This document shows, piece after piece, positions 36,627 through 43,263 of a stretch of DNA of 64,000 bases (the stretch's first letter is position 1; the number at the start of each line of letters is the position of its first letter). The notes under the pieces are model-generated. The model made no database searches, had not been told where the DNA came from, and saw nothing but the letters and a program-made list of their open reading frames with translations. Where the stretch lies: NCBI GenBank assembly GCA_036488085.1, contig DASXHZ010000091.1, positions 1-64,000 of the forward strand, in the 5' to 3' direction. Both the position numbers and the translations under genes were made by a program. Source of the DNA: DASXHZ01 sp036488085 (GTDB lineage Bacteria > Acidobacteriota > Thermoanaerobaculia > Gp7-AA8).

Positions 36627-36683
36627 TGTCCCGCGCCGTTCCGCAGACTTGTTACAACTTCCAGTTCAAACTAGACCAGTACC
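36613..36683 (+). mobile_element. Solitary right end of the IS1-like transposon family
   Basis: About 70 bp closely match the right end of the intact element (42459-42529), with the same bipartite end (GGTASTGGTCTAGTTTGA on the complementary strand, 8 bp, then TTGTAACA). No transposase or matching left end is nearby. Relic of an earlier insertion. Confidence 0.85.
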
Positions 36684-36703
36684 TGCCGATAGAATTTTCG
36701 AGT

Positions 36704-36915
36704 GAGCTATGGGAAGGCGTCATCGGCACGCGGATGAGAACGTGAGCCACTAGCTCTACCCCGCCGCCGTCTCGATCGTTGCAACGTCGATCTTCCTCAT
36801 CGTCATCATCGCCTCGAACGCCCGCTTCGCCTCGTCGCCCGCCGCGAGCGCGTCCGTCAACACGCGCGGAGTGATCTACCAGAAGAGTGCCCACCTGTCC
36901 TTGCACCACCAGTGT
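36704..36915. repeat. Degenerate copy of the cyclase/PhnB junction
   Basis: 36704-36752 resembles the end of the diguanylate cyclase (GAGCTATGGGAAGGCG like AACTGTGGGAAGGCG at 35157). 36758-36913 (minus strand) resembles the C-terminal half of PhnB: TPRVLTDALAAG, AKRAFEAMMTMRKIDVATIE. It carries a stop codon in place of Gln (TGGTAG for TGGCAG). It is thus a decayed duplication of 35155-35470 lacking the spacer hairpin. The rest of 36916-37059 has no recognisable gene. Confidence 0.8.
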
Positions 36916-37059
36916 CGCGCGGCTTCCCATGAGTGCCGTGAACCATCCGGCCAACGCCGCGGGCCTTCCGGCCAAGGCCGCTCGGGTTCCGCCAACGCGG
37001 CTGCAGTTTCACCAAACGCTACGTACCATCGATGTTAACGTGATCGTCGGAGCGAGCGA

Positions 37060-37743
37060 TTGACGATTGATCGCGTGAAGTTCTGGTCGGACATTCTGGT
37101 TATGGTTGCAGCGGCCGCTACCTTCGTTTTCGGCTCGATTGCGTTGTACACCGGGAACAAAATCGCAGACCGTCAGGCGCAGCAGCTTGTAAGGCTCGAT
37201 CATGATCTGACGGAGGCGAAAAGCGCCCTCGAGCAGCAAAGAGAACGAGCCGCGAACGCTGAAAGGCAGACGGCGGAGGCTCAGCAAGAGATCGCTCAAA
37301 CAACCGCGAACCTGGATATTGCAACGTCAGAGTGGCGACAGCGGGCGGCAGTCGCAGAACTCGAACTGGCCGAATTCAAGAAACGAATTCGTGATCGGCA
37401 TATTGAATCCGTCGATCGCGCTCGCCTTCTAGACGCGCTGCGTAAGGGTGCCGGAAATGCCCGGGTTCGGTTTATCGACTCGGCGGATCAGGAGCCTCGA
37501 AGGTTCGCTACCGAGGTCGCTGAGGTGCTAACGGATGCTGGCTGGAAAGTACACTTCGATCAGAGCCAGCTACTCGATCCTTCAATCGCACCCGGCTTGA
37601 CATTGCGGGCGGCGAGTAATTCTTCCGAGGCCAAAATTTTGATCCGCGCCTTTTCCGGCATCGGCATAAGGCTTCACGTCGAAGCCCCGGCCTCTGAAGG
37701 TGCAGTCCTGCTATCCGTCGGCGCCAAGCCGCAGCCAAAGTAG
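37060..37743 (+). CDS. Single-pass membrane coiled-coil protein
   Basis: 227 aa from a TTG at 37060 (a GTG at 37075 is also possible). One transmembrane helix (ILVMVAAAATFVFGSIALY, about residues 12-30), a coiled coil of about 95 aa (ALEQQRERAANAERQTAEAQ), then a soluble domain (about 135-225: GNARVRFIDSADQEPRRFATEVAEVLTDAGWKV, split). C-terminal strands resemble small domains found in many uncharacterised membrane proteins. Function unknown. It sits between decayed genes. Confidence 0.65.
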   Translation: MTIDRVKFWSDILVMVAAAATFVFGSIALYTGNKIADRQAQQLVRLDHDLTEAKSALEQQRERAANAERQTAEAQQEIAQTTANLDIATSEWRQRAAVAELELAEFKKRIRDRHIESVDRARLLDALRKGAGNARVRFIDSADQEPRRFATEVAEVLTDAGWKVHFDQSQLLDPSIAPGLTLRAASNSSEAKILIRAFSGIGIRLHVEAPASEGAVLLSVGAKPQPK

Positions 37744-37806
37744 AAGGTCGCGTCGCGATAGAGCTTCGCGCCGCGTCGACGACGCGATCGCGTCACTCTG
37801 ACCGGG

Positions 37807-38034
37807 TTAATGTCGCTTCTCGAACGGCTGAAACAACTCCGCCGGCGCGACGTTCAGCGCCTCGGCAAGCCTGAGAATGTTGTCGAGGCATGGATTGCGC
37901 CGTCCACGTTCCACGTCGCCGACGTAGTTGCGATTCAGGCCGGCGAGATCGGACAACTGCGTCTGCGAGAGGTCGCGTGCTTCGCGCAGTTCCCGAAGGT
38001 GAACGCCAAACTTCTCGAGCGTCCGCGCCGCCAT
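37807..38034 (-). CDS. XRE-family regulator
   Basis: 75 aa from ATG 38034 (MAARTLEKFGVHLREL). HTH_XRE: LREARDLSQTQLSDLAGLNRNYVGDVERGRRN (split). It is similar in plan to the XRE gene at 41614-41850 in the transposon (both end in P-x-ELF). It is divergent from the next gene, with an inverted-repeat operator between them, so it probably represses both. Confidence 0.82.
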   Translation of the reverse strand: MAARTLEKFGVHLRELREARDLSQTQLSDLAGLNRNYVGDVERGRRNPCLDNILRLAEALNVAPAELFQPFEKRH

Positions 38035-38062
38035 GCTTTGAGTGTGCGACACCCGGTCTCTT

Positions 38063-38104
38063 GCTTCACATGCTATGAGTGTGACATGCTATTGGGTGTG
38101 AAGC
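38063..38104. promoter_or_regulatory. Operator between XRE gene and ORF 38086
   Basis: Inverted repeat GCTTCACA (38063-38070) and TGTGAAGC (38097-38104), with two direct copies of CATGCTAT (38069-38076, 38085-38092) inside, 16 bp apart. Fits XRE-type dimer sites. It overlaps the start of the gene at 38086. Confidence 0.55.
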
Positions 38105-38343
38105 GTTCCGAATTGTCGCCCCGCATCTTGAAGCTTTTCGATGAGGCTGAGCGCGTGGCGACGCGGCTCGCCGAGATCGCGTCTGAAGAGCGTGGTCTCC
38201 AACGATCGGCGGAGGTGATCTGGCAGGAGAAGGCGCAAGTCATGGCGCTTCTCGCGGACGCGGCCCGGAAGGCATGCGTGGCTGAGTCGACCGAAATGCT
38301 GAAACGGACGGTCCGAAGGCCGCCGACAAAAGAATCGTGGTAG
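38086..38343 (+). CDS. Small helical protein controlled by the XRE gene
   Basis: 85 aa; starts at ATG 38086 or GTG 38098 (VKRSELSPRIL). Mostly helical and charged: LKLFDEAERVATRLAEIASEE, then VIWQEKAQVMALLADAARKA. No domain recognised. The transposon's left end supplies its last Trp codon and stop; without the transposon, the stop would come one codon earlier at the same TCG-TAG, so the insertion barely changes it. Divergent XRE plus a short partner suggests a regulatory or toxin-antitoxin-like pair, unproven. Confidence 0.5.
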   Translation: MLLGVKRSELSPRILKLFDEAERVATRLAEIASEERGLQRSAEVIWQEKAQVMALLADAARKACVAESTEMLKRTVRRPPTKESW

Positions 38344-38416
38344 TGGTCTAGTTTGACGCCCCACTTGTAACAGCGTCCCTGATGACTTTTCCCTCCTCCG
38401 GCGTTACCTTGGCATC

Positions 38417-38677
38417 ATGCCAAAGGGCTCAAGCAAGAAACCCCGCAAGGGCGAAGACGAAGCGCAGGCCGCCGTCCGCATCATGGAGACGATCGCCGCC
38501 AAGCATGAGGAGCCGGAAGAGGCTCCGGTCGAGATCACGGACGAGATGCGGGCCGCTGCTGCCGCGTTCGGGCGGATCGGCGGTAAGATTGGCGGTGCGA
38601 GACGTGCGAAGAAGCTGACGGCAGCGCGGCGTTCCGAGATCGCGCAGAAGGCAGCGGCGGCACGTTGGAAGAAGTGA
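38417..38677 (+). CDS. Small basic protein with GGK/AAxARW motif
   Basis: 86 aa. An acidic N-terminal half, then GRIGGKIGGARRAKKLTAAR and SEIAQKAAAARWKK. This GG-x-GG-xx-RA-xx-L...AA-x-ARW pattern is a short widespread module seen in phage, plasmid and other mobile-element proteins (from memory). Probably binds nucleic acid. First passenger gene after the left end; its stop is adjacent to the tRNA 3' end. Confidence 0.65.
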   Translation: MPKGSSKKPRKGEDEAQAAVRIMETIAAKHEEPEEAPVEITDEMRAAAAAFGRIGGKIGGARRAKKLTAARRSEIAQKAAAARWKK

Positions 38678-38754
38678 TGGCGCCCCCGGCAGGACTCGGA
38701 CCTGCGACCAGCGGTTTAGTAGACCGCCGCTCTATCCCACTGAGCTACGGGGGC
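38678..38754 (-). tRNA. Atypical tRNA with anticodon ACT and encoded CCA
   Basis: Complete cloverleaf: acceptor GCCCCCG/CGGGGGC, D-arm GCTC...GAGC, anticodon arm GCGGT-CTACTAA-ACCGC, 5-nt variable loop, T-arm GCAGG...CCTGC and 3' CCA. The anticodon (34-36) is ACT, which reads AGU/AGC serine codons, yet the molecule is class I (no long serine variable arm), and the T-loop is TCCGAGT rather than TTCGA. The likely identity is therefore unclear. It is inside the transposon. Confidence 0.85.
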
Positions 38755-38764
38755 GCACCCACTC

Positions 38765-39322
38765 CTAAAAGATGTCGTCGCCGTCGTCGTCGTCCGCATC
38801 GGGATACGTCGTCGGTAGATTGCTCTCCTCGATGTCCTTGTTGAAGTCGAAATCCATCTGATCCAACTTCGCGCCGAAGACGTTGTTGTCTTGGTAGGAA
38901 GACCAATCTAGGTGGAGTTGCTTCACGTCCTGTTCTGCGGCGCGGCGCCGTAACTGAAACGACACCTTCATGTGCTCGGCATCGGCGTGGAACAGTTCCT
39001 TCCAAATCGATCGCCGCTTCGGTCCAGACGGCGTCTGGACCTCGATCATCACGGCGTGGTTCTTTCGGACTTCGCGACCTTGCGGATCGGTGACGTAGAT
39101 GTTGCGAAGATATCGGGCGATGTCGCGGCTGAGTGCGACGACCGGATCGACCGGCGGGCGTTTCCACAGCCCTTTGTTGTAAGCCCACTCCGCGATCAGA
39201 TCGGGTATTTCGGACGGATCAGCGTCCGGGTGCGCCTTGTGGTACTGCTCGATGACGTACTCGATCTCTCTAGCTTTGGTACCGCGTGGGAAAGGTACGA
39301 CTACGCGCGCTTTTGTTGCCAT
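38765..39322 (-). CDS. Uncharacterised transposon-borne protein
   Basis: 185 aa from ATG 39322, overlapping the HigA-ImmA gene by 22 bp. Features: a basic start (MATKARVVVPFPRGTKAREI), helices around EYVIEQYHKAHPDADPSEIP, strands near HAVMIEVQTPSGPKRRS, and a very acidic end (DADDDDGDDIF). I recognise no family. It forms an operon with the HigA-ImmA gene, so it may be the toxin or partner of that regulator. Confidence 0.65.
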   Translation of the reverse strand: MATKARVVVPFPRGTKAREIEYVIEQYHKAHPDADPSEIPDLIAEWAYNKGLWKRPPVDPVVALSRDIARYLRNIYVTDPQGREVRKNHAVMIEVQTPSGPKRRSIWKELFHADAEHMKVSFQLRRRAAEQDVKQLHLDWSSYQDNNVFGAKLDQMDFDFNKDIEESNLPTTYPDADDDDGDDIF

Positions 39323-40557
39323 TCGGTCGGTGTCTCCTGGAGGAGAGCGGGGCTGATGCTCTGTCCCCATCCGTCAGTAAAGGCAGTCTCGGCGAGGGTT
39401 GTCCGTACCTTCGCCAAGAGTTCTCGATGGGCGCTGTAACCGAGTTCGCCGCGGTACTGAAGCTGTCCAACGATGATGCCTGGATGAATTCGCATCCTAT
39501 GAGCGAACTGGATGATTCTGTCCCTGGAGTAGAGCGGAGCGAGCCGCCTGATGAAAGAGTCGAGCTCATCGCTTGGAATGAGTGCGGACGCGGCGCCTCT
39601 GTTGGCCTGTTCCTCATCAGCGTCGCCCGAAAGAGGAATAGTCAGCTTCCCATCGCGCTCGCTGATCAGATTCGAATCGAACGAAAACCAATGCGAATAC
39701 TCGATGTGTTTAAACTCGTGCATGAGTGTGAACCAGACCGCATCAACGCGATCGAATCGCAAAGACAGGGCGATTACGGGGTTTTGCTTGTCGAGCCAAA
39801 AGGCCGCGCCATCCATCTTGACCCCCGGCAGAGGCTCGACGACGACGAACCGAATTCCGTGCTCAGATAGGATTCGATGAACCTTGCGCGCTTCCTTCGG
39901 AAACGCTGCTGCCTCGCGCAACTGCTTCTCCGCTGATGCGAGTCGGCGCGGAGCAAACGGCGCGGTTGGCGGAAGCGCGGCTGCAAGCTGCCGAGCGCGG
40001 AAACACCATGCTCGCTCGGCTGGAGTCAGTGCGTCGAGCGGTGCCGTCTTCTTCGCCGCGATCGGAAATGCCACGTCGCGATCTAACGGACCGCCGAAGA
40101 ACGCTCCCAGTGATTTCTCCAAACCCTCAGTGTCGTCCGCCTCGCTGATCCATCCGCGTCTCTGCATGTCACGGATTGGCGCAAGGCTAAACAGGCGTGC
40201 GCGCCGCTCGACCGTTGAGCGGTCGGTTACCGTCACTGCTAGTTCGTACTGAGCGTTCCATTGCAACCACGCGGCGGGGTCATTCTCGAATGCGGCGCCC
40301 AGCGCGATAGCCATCTGCGGGGTGACGCTTCGCTTGCCTGCGATGATGTAGTTGATACCCTGACGACTCAAGCCGGTAATCGCGGCGAGGTCGTCTTGCG
40401 TCCATCCTTTCGCGGCCATGAGTTCGCTGAGGAACTTTCCGGGGTGCTTGGGCGGCGGGGCGTTCGCGTCGGTCGGCACGAATGGATTATGAAGCTCCGC
40501 TGTCACTATGTCAACAGGGAGGTGACATTTGGCTTGACAGCCTAACCCCTCAAGCAT
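39301..40557 (-). CDS. HigA-type HTH fused to ImmA/IrrE-like metallopeptidase
   Basis: 418 aa. HTH_XRE of the HigA type (GKFLSELMAAKGWTQDDLAAITGLSRQGINYI, split) at about 38-95, followed by a C-terminal metallopeptidase domain with the HEFKH zinc motif (LMHEFKHIEY). HigA neutralises HigB toxin; ImmA cleaves repressors. The fusion is a known antitoxin/peptidase plan. A GTG (VTAELHNPF) about 17 codons downstream is an alternative start. It probably controls the divergent transposase promoter at 40534-40562. Confidence 0.85.
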   Translation of the reverse strand: MLEGLGCQAKCHLPVDIVTAELHNPFVPTDANAPPPKHPGKFLSELMAAKGWTQDDLAAITGLSRQGINYIIAGKRSVTPQMAIALGAAFENDPAAWLQWNAQYELAVTVTDRSTVERRARLFSLAPIRDMQRRGWISEADDTEGLEKSLGAFFGGPLDRDVAFPIAAKKTAPLDALTPAERAWCFRARQLAAALPPTAPFAPRRLASAEKQLREAAAFPKEARKVHRILSEHGIRFVVVEPLPGVKMDGAAFWLDKQNPVIALSLRFDRVDAVWFTLMHEFKHIEYSHWFSFDSNLISERDGKLTIPLSGDADEEQANRGAASALIPSDELDSFIRRLAPLYSRDRIIQFAHRMRIHPGIIVGQLQYRGELGYSAHRELLAKVRTTLAETAFTDGWGQSISPALLQETPTEWQQKRA

Positions 40558-40562
40558 ATATT
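40534..40562 (+). promoter_or_regulatory. Transposase promoter, likely leaderless
   Basis: TTGACA at 40534-40539, 17-bp spacer, TATATT at 40557-40562, then the ATG at 40570. The transcript would start near the ATG, so the mRNA is probably leaderless. Repeated GTCA/TGAC half-sites (GTCACTATGTCA, GGTGACATTTGG) overlap the promoter and the HigA-ImmA start, suggesting shared control. Confidence 0.7.
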
Positions 40563-40569
40563 GTCATTC

Positions 40570-41451
40570 ATGAACAAGCTGTCACCTGAGAGTCGAGCCC
40601 GGATCATCACCTGCCTCATGGAAGGTAACTCGATCGCCGCGACGTGCCGCATGACCGGCGCGGCGAAGATGACCGTTCTGAGTCTGATTCGCGAAGTCGG
40701 CGCGGCCTGTCTCCGCTTCCACGACGCTCAGGTTCGCTACCTCTCGACCGTGGAGCGCGTGCAGTGCGATGAGGTGTGGTCGTTCTGCTACTCCAAACAG
40801 AAGAACGTTCCCGAGCAGTTTCGCGGCAGTACCGGATACGGCTCCGTCTGGACGTGGACGGCGCTCGACGCGGACTCCAAGCTGATGATCTCGTGGGTCG
40901 TGAGTGACCGCAATCAGGAAGCCGCTGACGCCCTGATCCGCGACCTGAAGAAGCGCGTCTTCTGGCGCATTCAAATCTCGACCGATGGCCTGCCGGAGTA
41001 CTTCAACGCGATCCTGAAGACGTACCGCTACGGCGAAGCGGATCACGGCGAGGTCGTGAAGGTCTACGCGAGTAGTAAGCCGGTGCAGGGAACAAGTCCG
41101 AAGAGTGCCGCGAGTCGGTACTCACCGGGACGGCTGCTGCGTATCGAGAAGCGCATCGCGTTCGGACAGCCGCTCCACAAGTACATGTCCACGTCGTTCA
41201 TGGAGCGGTGGAACCTGACGCTGCGGATGCAGAATCGGCGCTTCACCCGCCTGACGAACGCCTTCTCCAAGAAGCTGGAGAATCACTGCCTCATGCTCGC
41301 GATCACGATGGTCTACTACAACTTCTGCCGCAAGCATCGCTCGCTCCAGGGGCGGACGCCCGCGATGGCTGCCGGGATCACGAAATACGTGTGGACGGCG
41401 AGTGATCTGCTGGCGCTCGATATGTGGAAGAGCGAAGACGCGGCGGCCTAG
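40570..41451 (+). CDS. IS1-family-like DDE transposase
   Basis: 293 aa from ATG 40570. N-terminal zinc-free HTH-like region (CRMTGAAKMTVLSLIREVG), DDE motifs: VQCDEVWSF (D1), ISTDGLPEYFNAI (D2) and MERWNLTLRMQNRRFTRLTNAFSKK (E, split). The NFCRKHRSLQGRTP end is also typical of the IS1 group. It should act on the 18-bp ends at 38339 and 42529. Single ORF, so no frameshift is needed, unlike IS1 of E. coli. Confidence 0.9.
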   Translation: MNKLSPESRARIITCLMEGNSIAATCRMTGAAKMTVLSLIREVGAACLRFHDAQVRYLSTVERVQCDEVWSFCYSKQKNVPEQFRGSTGYGSVWTWTALDADSKLMISWVVSDRNQEAADALIRDLKKRVFWRIQISTDGLPEYFNAILKTYRYGEADHGEVVKVYASSKPVQGTSPKSAASRYSPGRLLRIEKRIAFGQPLHKYMSTSFMERWNLTLRMQNRRFTRLTNAFSKKLENHCLMLAITMVYYNFCRKHRSLQGRTPAMAAGITKYVWTASDLLALDMWKSEDAAA

Positions 41452-41603
41452 CGGCTGTCGCGGCGCTTTGCTGCCGCTTCCTCGTCGCACCGCTTACATG
41501 TCACGCGGTGCGTCTGGTGTTGGGCAGTCGGCGTCGGAACAACGACATGATCGCGTTCGTCGTGTTCGCACCAGCATTTAGGCACGGTGTGATCTTTCGA
41601 CAT
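41448..41603 (-). CDS. Small zinc-knuckle-like protein
   Basis: 51 aa, too short to be found easily. CWCEHDERDH and TCKRCDEEAAAKRR give four cysteines (CxC...CxxC) plus His. It is 10 bp downstream of the XRE gene at 41614, so probably co-transcribed. Its end overlaps the transposase stop on the other strand by 4 bp. Probably metal-binding; function unknown. Confidence 0.6.
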   Translation of the reverse strand: MSKDHTVPKCWCEHDERDHVVVPTPTAQHQTHRVTCKRCDEEAAAKRRDSR

Positions 41604-41613
41604 GGCGCTGATG

Positions 41614-41850
41614 TTACAGCTTCGGCCGCGTGTCGAAGAGCCGGAACAACTCTGACGGCGGCACGTCCAGCGCCTCGGCGATCTTGACGACGTTGACGAT
41701 CGCCGGATTCCGCTCGCCGCGCTCGATCATGCCGATGTAGTTCCGATCGAGACCGGCTCGCGCCGCGAGTTCGTCCTGAGACAGACCGCGCTCGGTCCGC
41801 AGCTCGCGCAGCGTCTTTCCGAATCGGGCGAGCACCGTGGTACGTCGCAC
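41614..41850 (-). CDS. XRE-family regulator (transposon)
   Basis: 78 aa. HTH_XRE: LREL-RTERGLSQDELAARAGLDRNYIGMIERGERN (split), ending LDVPPSELFRLFDTRPKL. It resembles the XRE gene at 37807 outside the element. It probably regulates the element's short genes. It lies with the small Zn protein in one operon. Confidence 0.85.
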   Translation of the reverse strand: MRRTTVLARFGKTLRELRTERGLSQDELAARAGLDRNYIGMIERGERNPAIVNVVKIAEALDVPPSELFRLFDTRPKL

Positions 41851-41904
41851 TGACTCGGATTAGTGCTTGACGCTGTGGAGACGCGCTACCTACTATAAGT
41901 AGCT

Positions 41905-42183
41905 ATGTCGCGCCGAAAGAACGTCGTCCCGCGTCGTCGAAAGAAGACTCCGCCCCGCCGCCGCTTTGCTCGACTCGGTGTGTTTCTTCGCGAGAACGAA
42001 GTCAAACCGAACGAGCTTGCGGATGTGACCGGGATCAGCAGACAGCACGTCATGCGGTTACGGTACGGAACGAGCGAGCCGACACGCCCGCTCATGATCT
42101 GGCTCACGATCGCCTGCCGCAGGATGCTCAACCGGCGTGTCAGGATCACCGAACTATTCGATCTCGGCGACGGTGAGCGATGA
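41905..42183 (+). CDS. XRE-like HTH protein, basic
   Basis: 92 aa. A very basic start (MSRRKNVVPRRRKKTPPRRR) and an HTH (FLRENEVKPNELADVTGISRQHVMRLRYG, split) of the Cro/XRE type. Overlaps the next gene by ATGA. Probably DNA-binding. It is divergent from the XRE gene at 41614, a common plan for repressor pairs. Confidence 0.75.
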   Translation: MSRRKNVVPRRRKKTPPRRRFARLGVFLRENEVKPNELADVTGISRQHVMRLRYGTSEPTRPLMIWLTIACRRMLNRRVRITELFDLGDGER

Positions 42184-42455
42184 CCATACACCGGACACCG
42201 CTTGATCCGCTCTCGCCGCTCGACGAATACCTCGCGGTGCAGCACGTCCTCCGGCAGGCTCGCCTGATGGAGCGATTCTTTGAGGATTTCGTGGACGAGA
42301 ATCCGATGCTTCGCCCGCACCTCCCCGAGATGCACTGCGCCTACATGGACATGCTGAACGAACAGCTTGCGCCGTACGCTCTGATACTGGCCCTTGCCAT
42401 CACGGAGTTGGAAGACGCTTACCCGGAGATTGAACGACCGGGAACGCCGAGGTAG
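42180..42455 (+). CDS. Short protein, last passenger gene
   Basis: 91 aa, mostly helical: LDEYLAVQHVLRQARLMERFFEDFVDENP, split by a turn, then EMHCAYMDMLNEQLAPYALILALAITELEDAY. Overlapping start with the HTH gene before it. I recognise no family. Its end is 74 bp before the transposon right end. Confidence 0.6.
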   Translation: MTIHRTPLDPLSPLDEYLAVQHVLRQARLMERFFEDFVDENPMLRPHLPEMHCAYMDMLNEQLAPYALILALAITELEDAYPEIERPGTPR

Positions 42456-42558
42456 CCGCTCCGTCCCCGCCATGTCCCGCGCTGTCCCGCAGACTTGTTA
42501 CAACTTCCGGTTCAAACTAGACCACTACCAGAATCGTAGATTTTCGTCGCACTTACGC

Positions 42559-42587
42559 TTGACTTTCGCCCAGTTACCGCCCATATT
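42559..42587 (+). promoter_or_regulatory. Probable lexA promoter
   Basis: TTGACT at 42559-42564, 17 bp, CATATT at 42582-42587, then GAGG and the lexA ATG at 42607. I do not see a clear LexA box here (neither CTG-N10-CAG nor GAAC-N4-GTTC). Confidence 0.5.
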
Positions 42588-42606
42588 GTCTTTTCACGAG
42601 GCAAAC

Positions 42607-43236
42607 ATGCGGTATCTGACAGAGCGACAGCGGGACATTCTGGCTTTCATCCGGGAGTTTCAGCAGAAACGGGGCGTGGCGCCGACGCACCGGGAGATCT
42701 GCGACCATTTCGGGTTCTCGTCGTACGGGACCGTCTACAAGCACCTTTCGCTTCTCGAGAAGAAGGGGCTGATCCGGCGGGACTGGAACCAGAAGCGGGG
42801 GGTGGAGGTGGTGGAGGACGACAAGCCGGCCGTGGCCGCTCGGCAGGCTGAGTCGTCCGGGGTCCGGGATCTGCCCCTCTTCGGCTACATCGCCGCCGGC
42901 CGGCCGCTCGACGTCGAGCGCTCGGACGAGACGATCCCGGTGCCGGCGCACCTGACGACACGTGGCGAGAACTACGTGCTGAAGGTGCGCGGGGACTCGA
43001 TGGTCGACGATGGGATCCTCGACGGCGACCTCGTCATCATTTCCCGCCGCGAGGATGCGACCAACGGAGAGATGGTCGTTGCCAATGTGAGCGGGGAAGT
43101 CACACTCAAGCGTCTCTACAAGGAAGGGGAGCGCGTTCGCCTGCAGCCGGCGAATTCGATGATGGGCCCGATCTACGCGTCCGCGCGCGACGTGTCGGTT
43201 CAGGGTGTCGTCGTCGGTCTGATGCGCCGCTTCTAG
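42607..43236 (+). CDS. lexA: SOS repressor LexA
   Basis: 209 aa from ATG 42607 with GAGG 9 bases before. Winged HTH (RQRDILAFIREFQQKRGVAPTHREICDHF, split), a cleavage region with AAG in GYIAAGRP, Ser in GDSMVDDGI and Lys in VTLKRLY for the catalytic dyad. Represses SOS genes until RecA triggers self-cleavage. The transposon inserted about 70 bp upstream of its ATG and left the promoter intact. Confidence 0.96.
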   Translation: MRYLTERQRDILAFIREFQQKRGVAPTHREICDHFGFSSYGTVYKHLSLLEKKGLIRRDWNQKRGVEVVEDDKPAVAARQAESSGVRDLPLFGYIAAGRPLDVERSDETIPVPAHLTTRGENYVLKVRGDSMVDDGILDGDLVIISRREDATNGEMVVANVSGEVTLKRLYKEGERVRLQPANSMMGPIYASARDVSVQGVVVGLMRRF

Positions 43237-43263
43237 CGTTGATAGAAAGGTAAGGGAATCATC

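Larger units (their letters stand above)
38339..42529 (+). mobile_element. Complete IS1-family-like transposon with passenger genes
   Basis: 4,191 bp. Both ends share the same 18-bp inverted repeat GGTAGTGGTCTAGTTTGA, then 8 variable bases, then TTGTAACA. An exact 8-bp target duplication AGAATCGT flanks it (38331-38338 and 42530-42537), as IS1-type transposition would make. Inside are an IS1-like transposase and nine other genes: a small basic protein, an atypical tRNA, an ORF of 185 aa, a HigA-ImmA fusion, a Zn protein, two XRE-type proteins and a short protein. The clean duplication and intact transposase suggest a recent insertion. Plain IS1 elements are under 1.2 kb, so this is an unusually long type. 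Confidence 0.92.
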
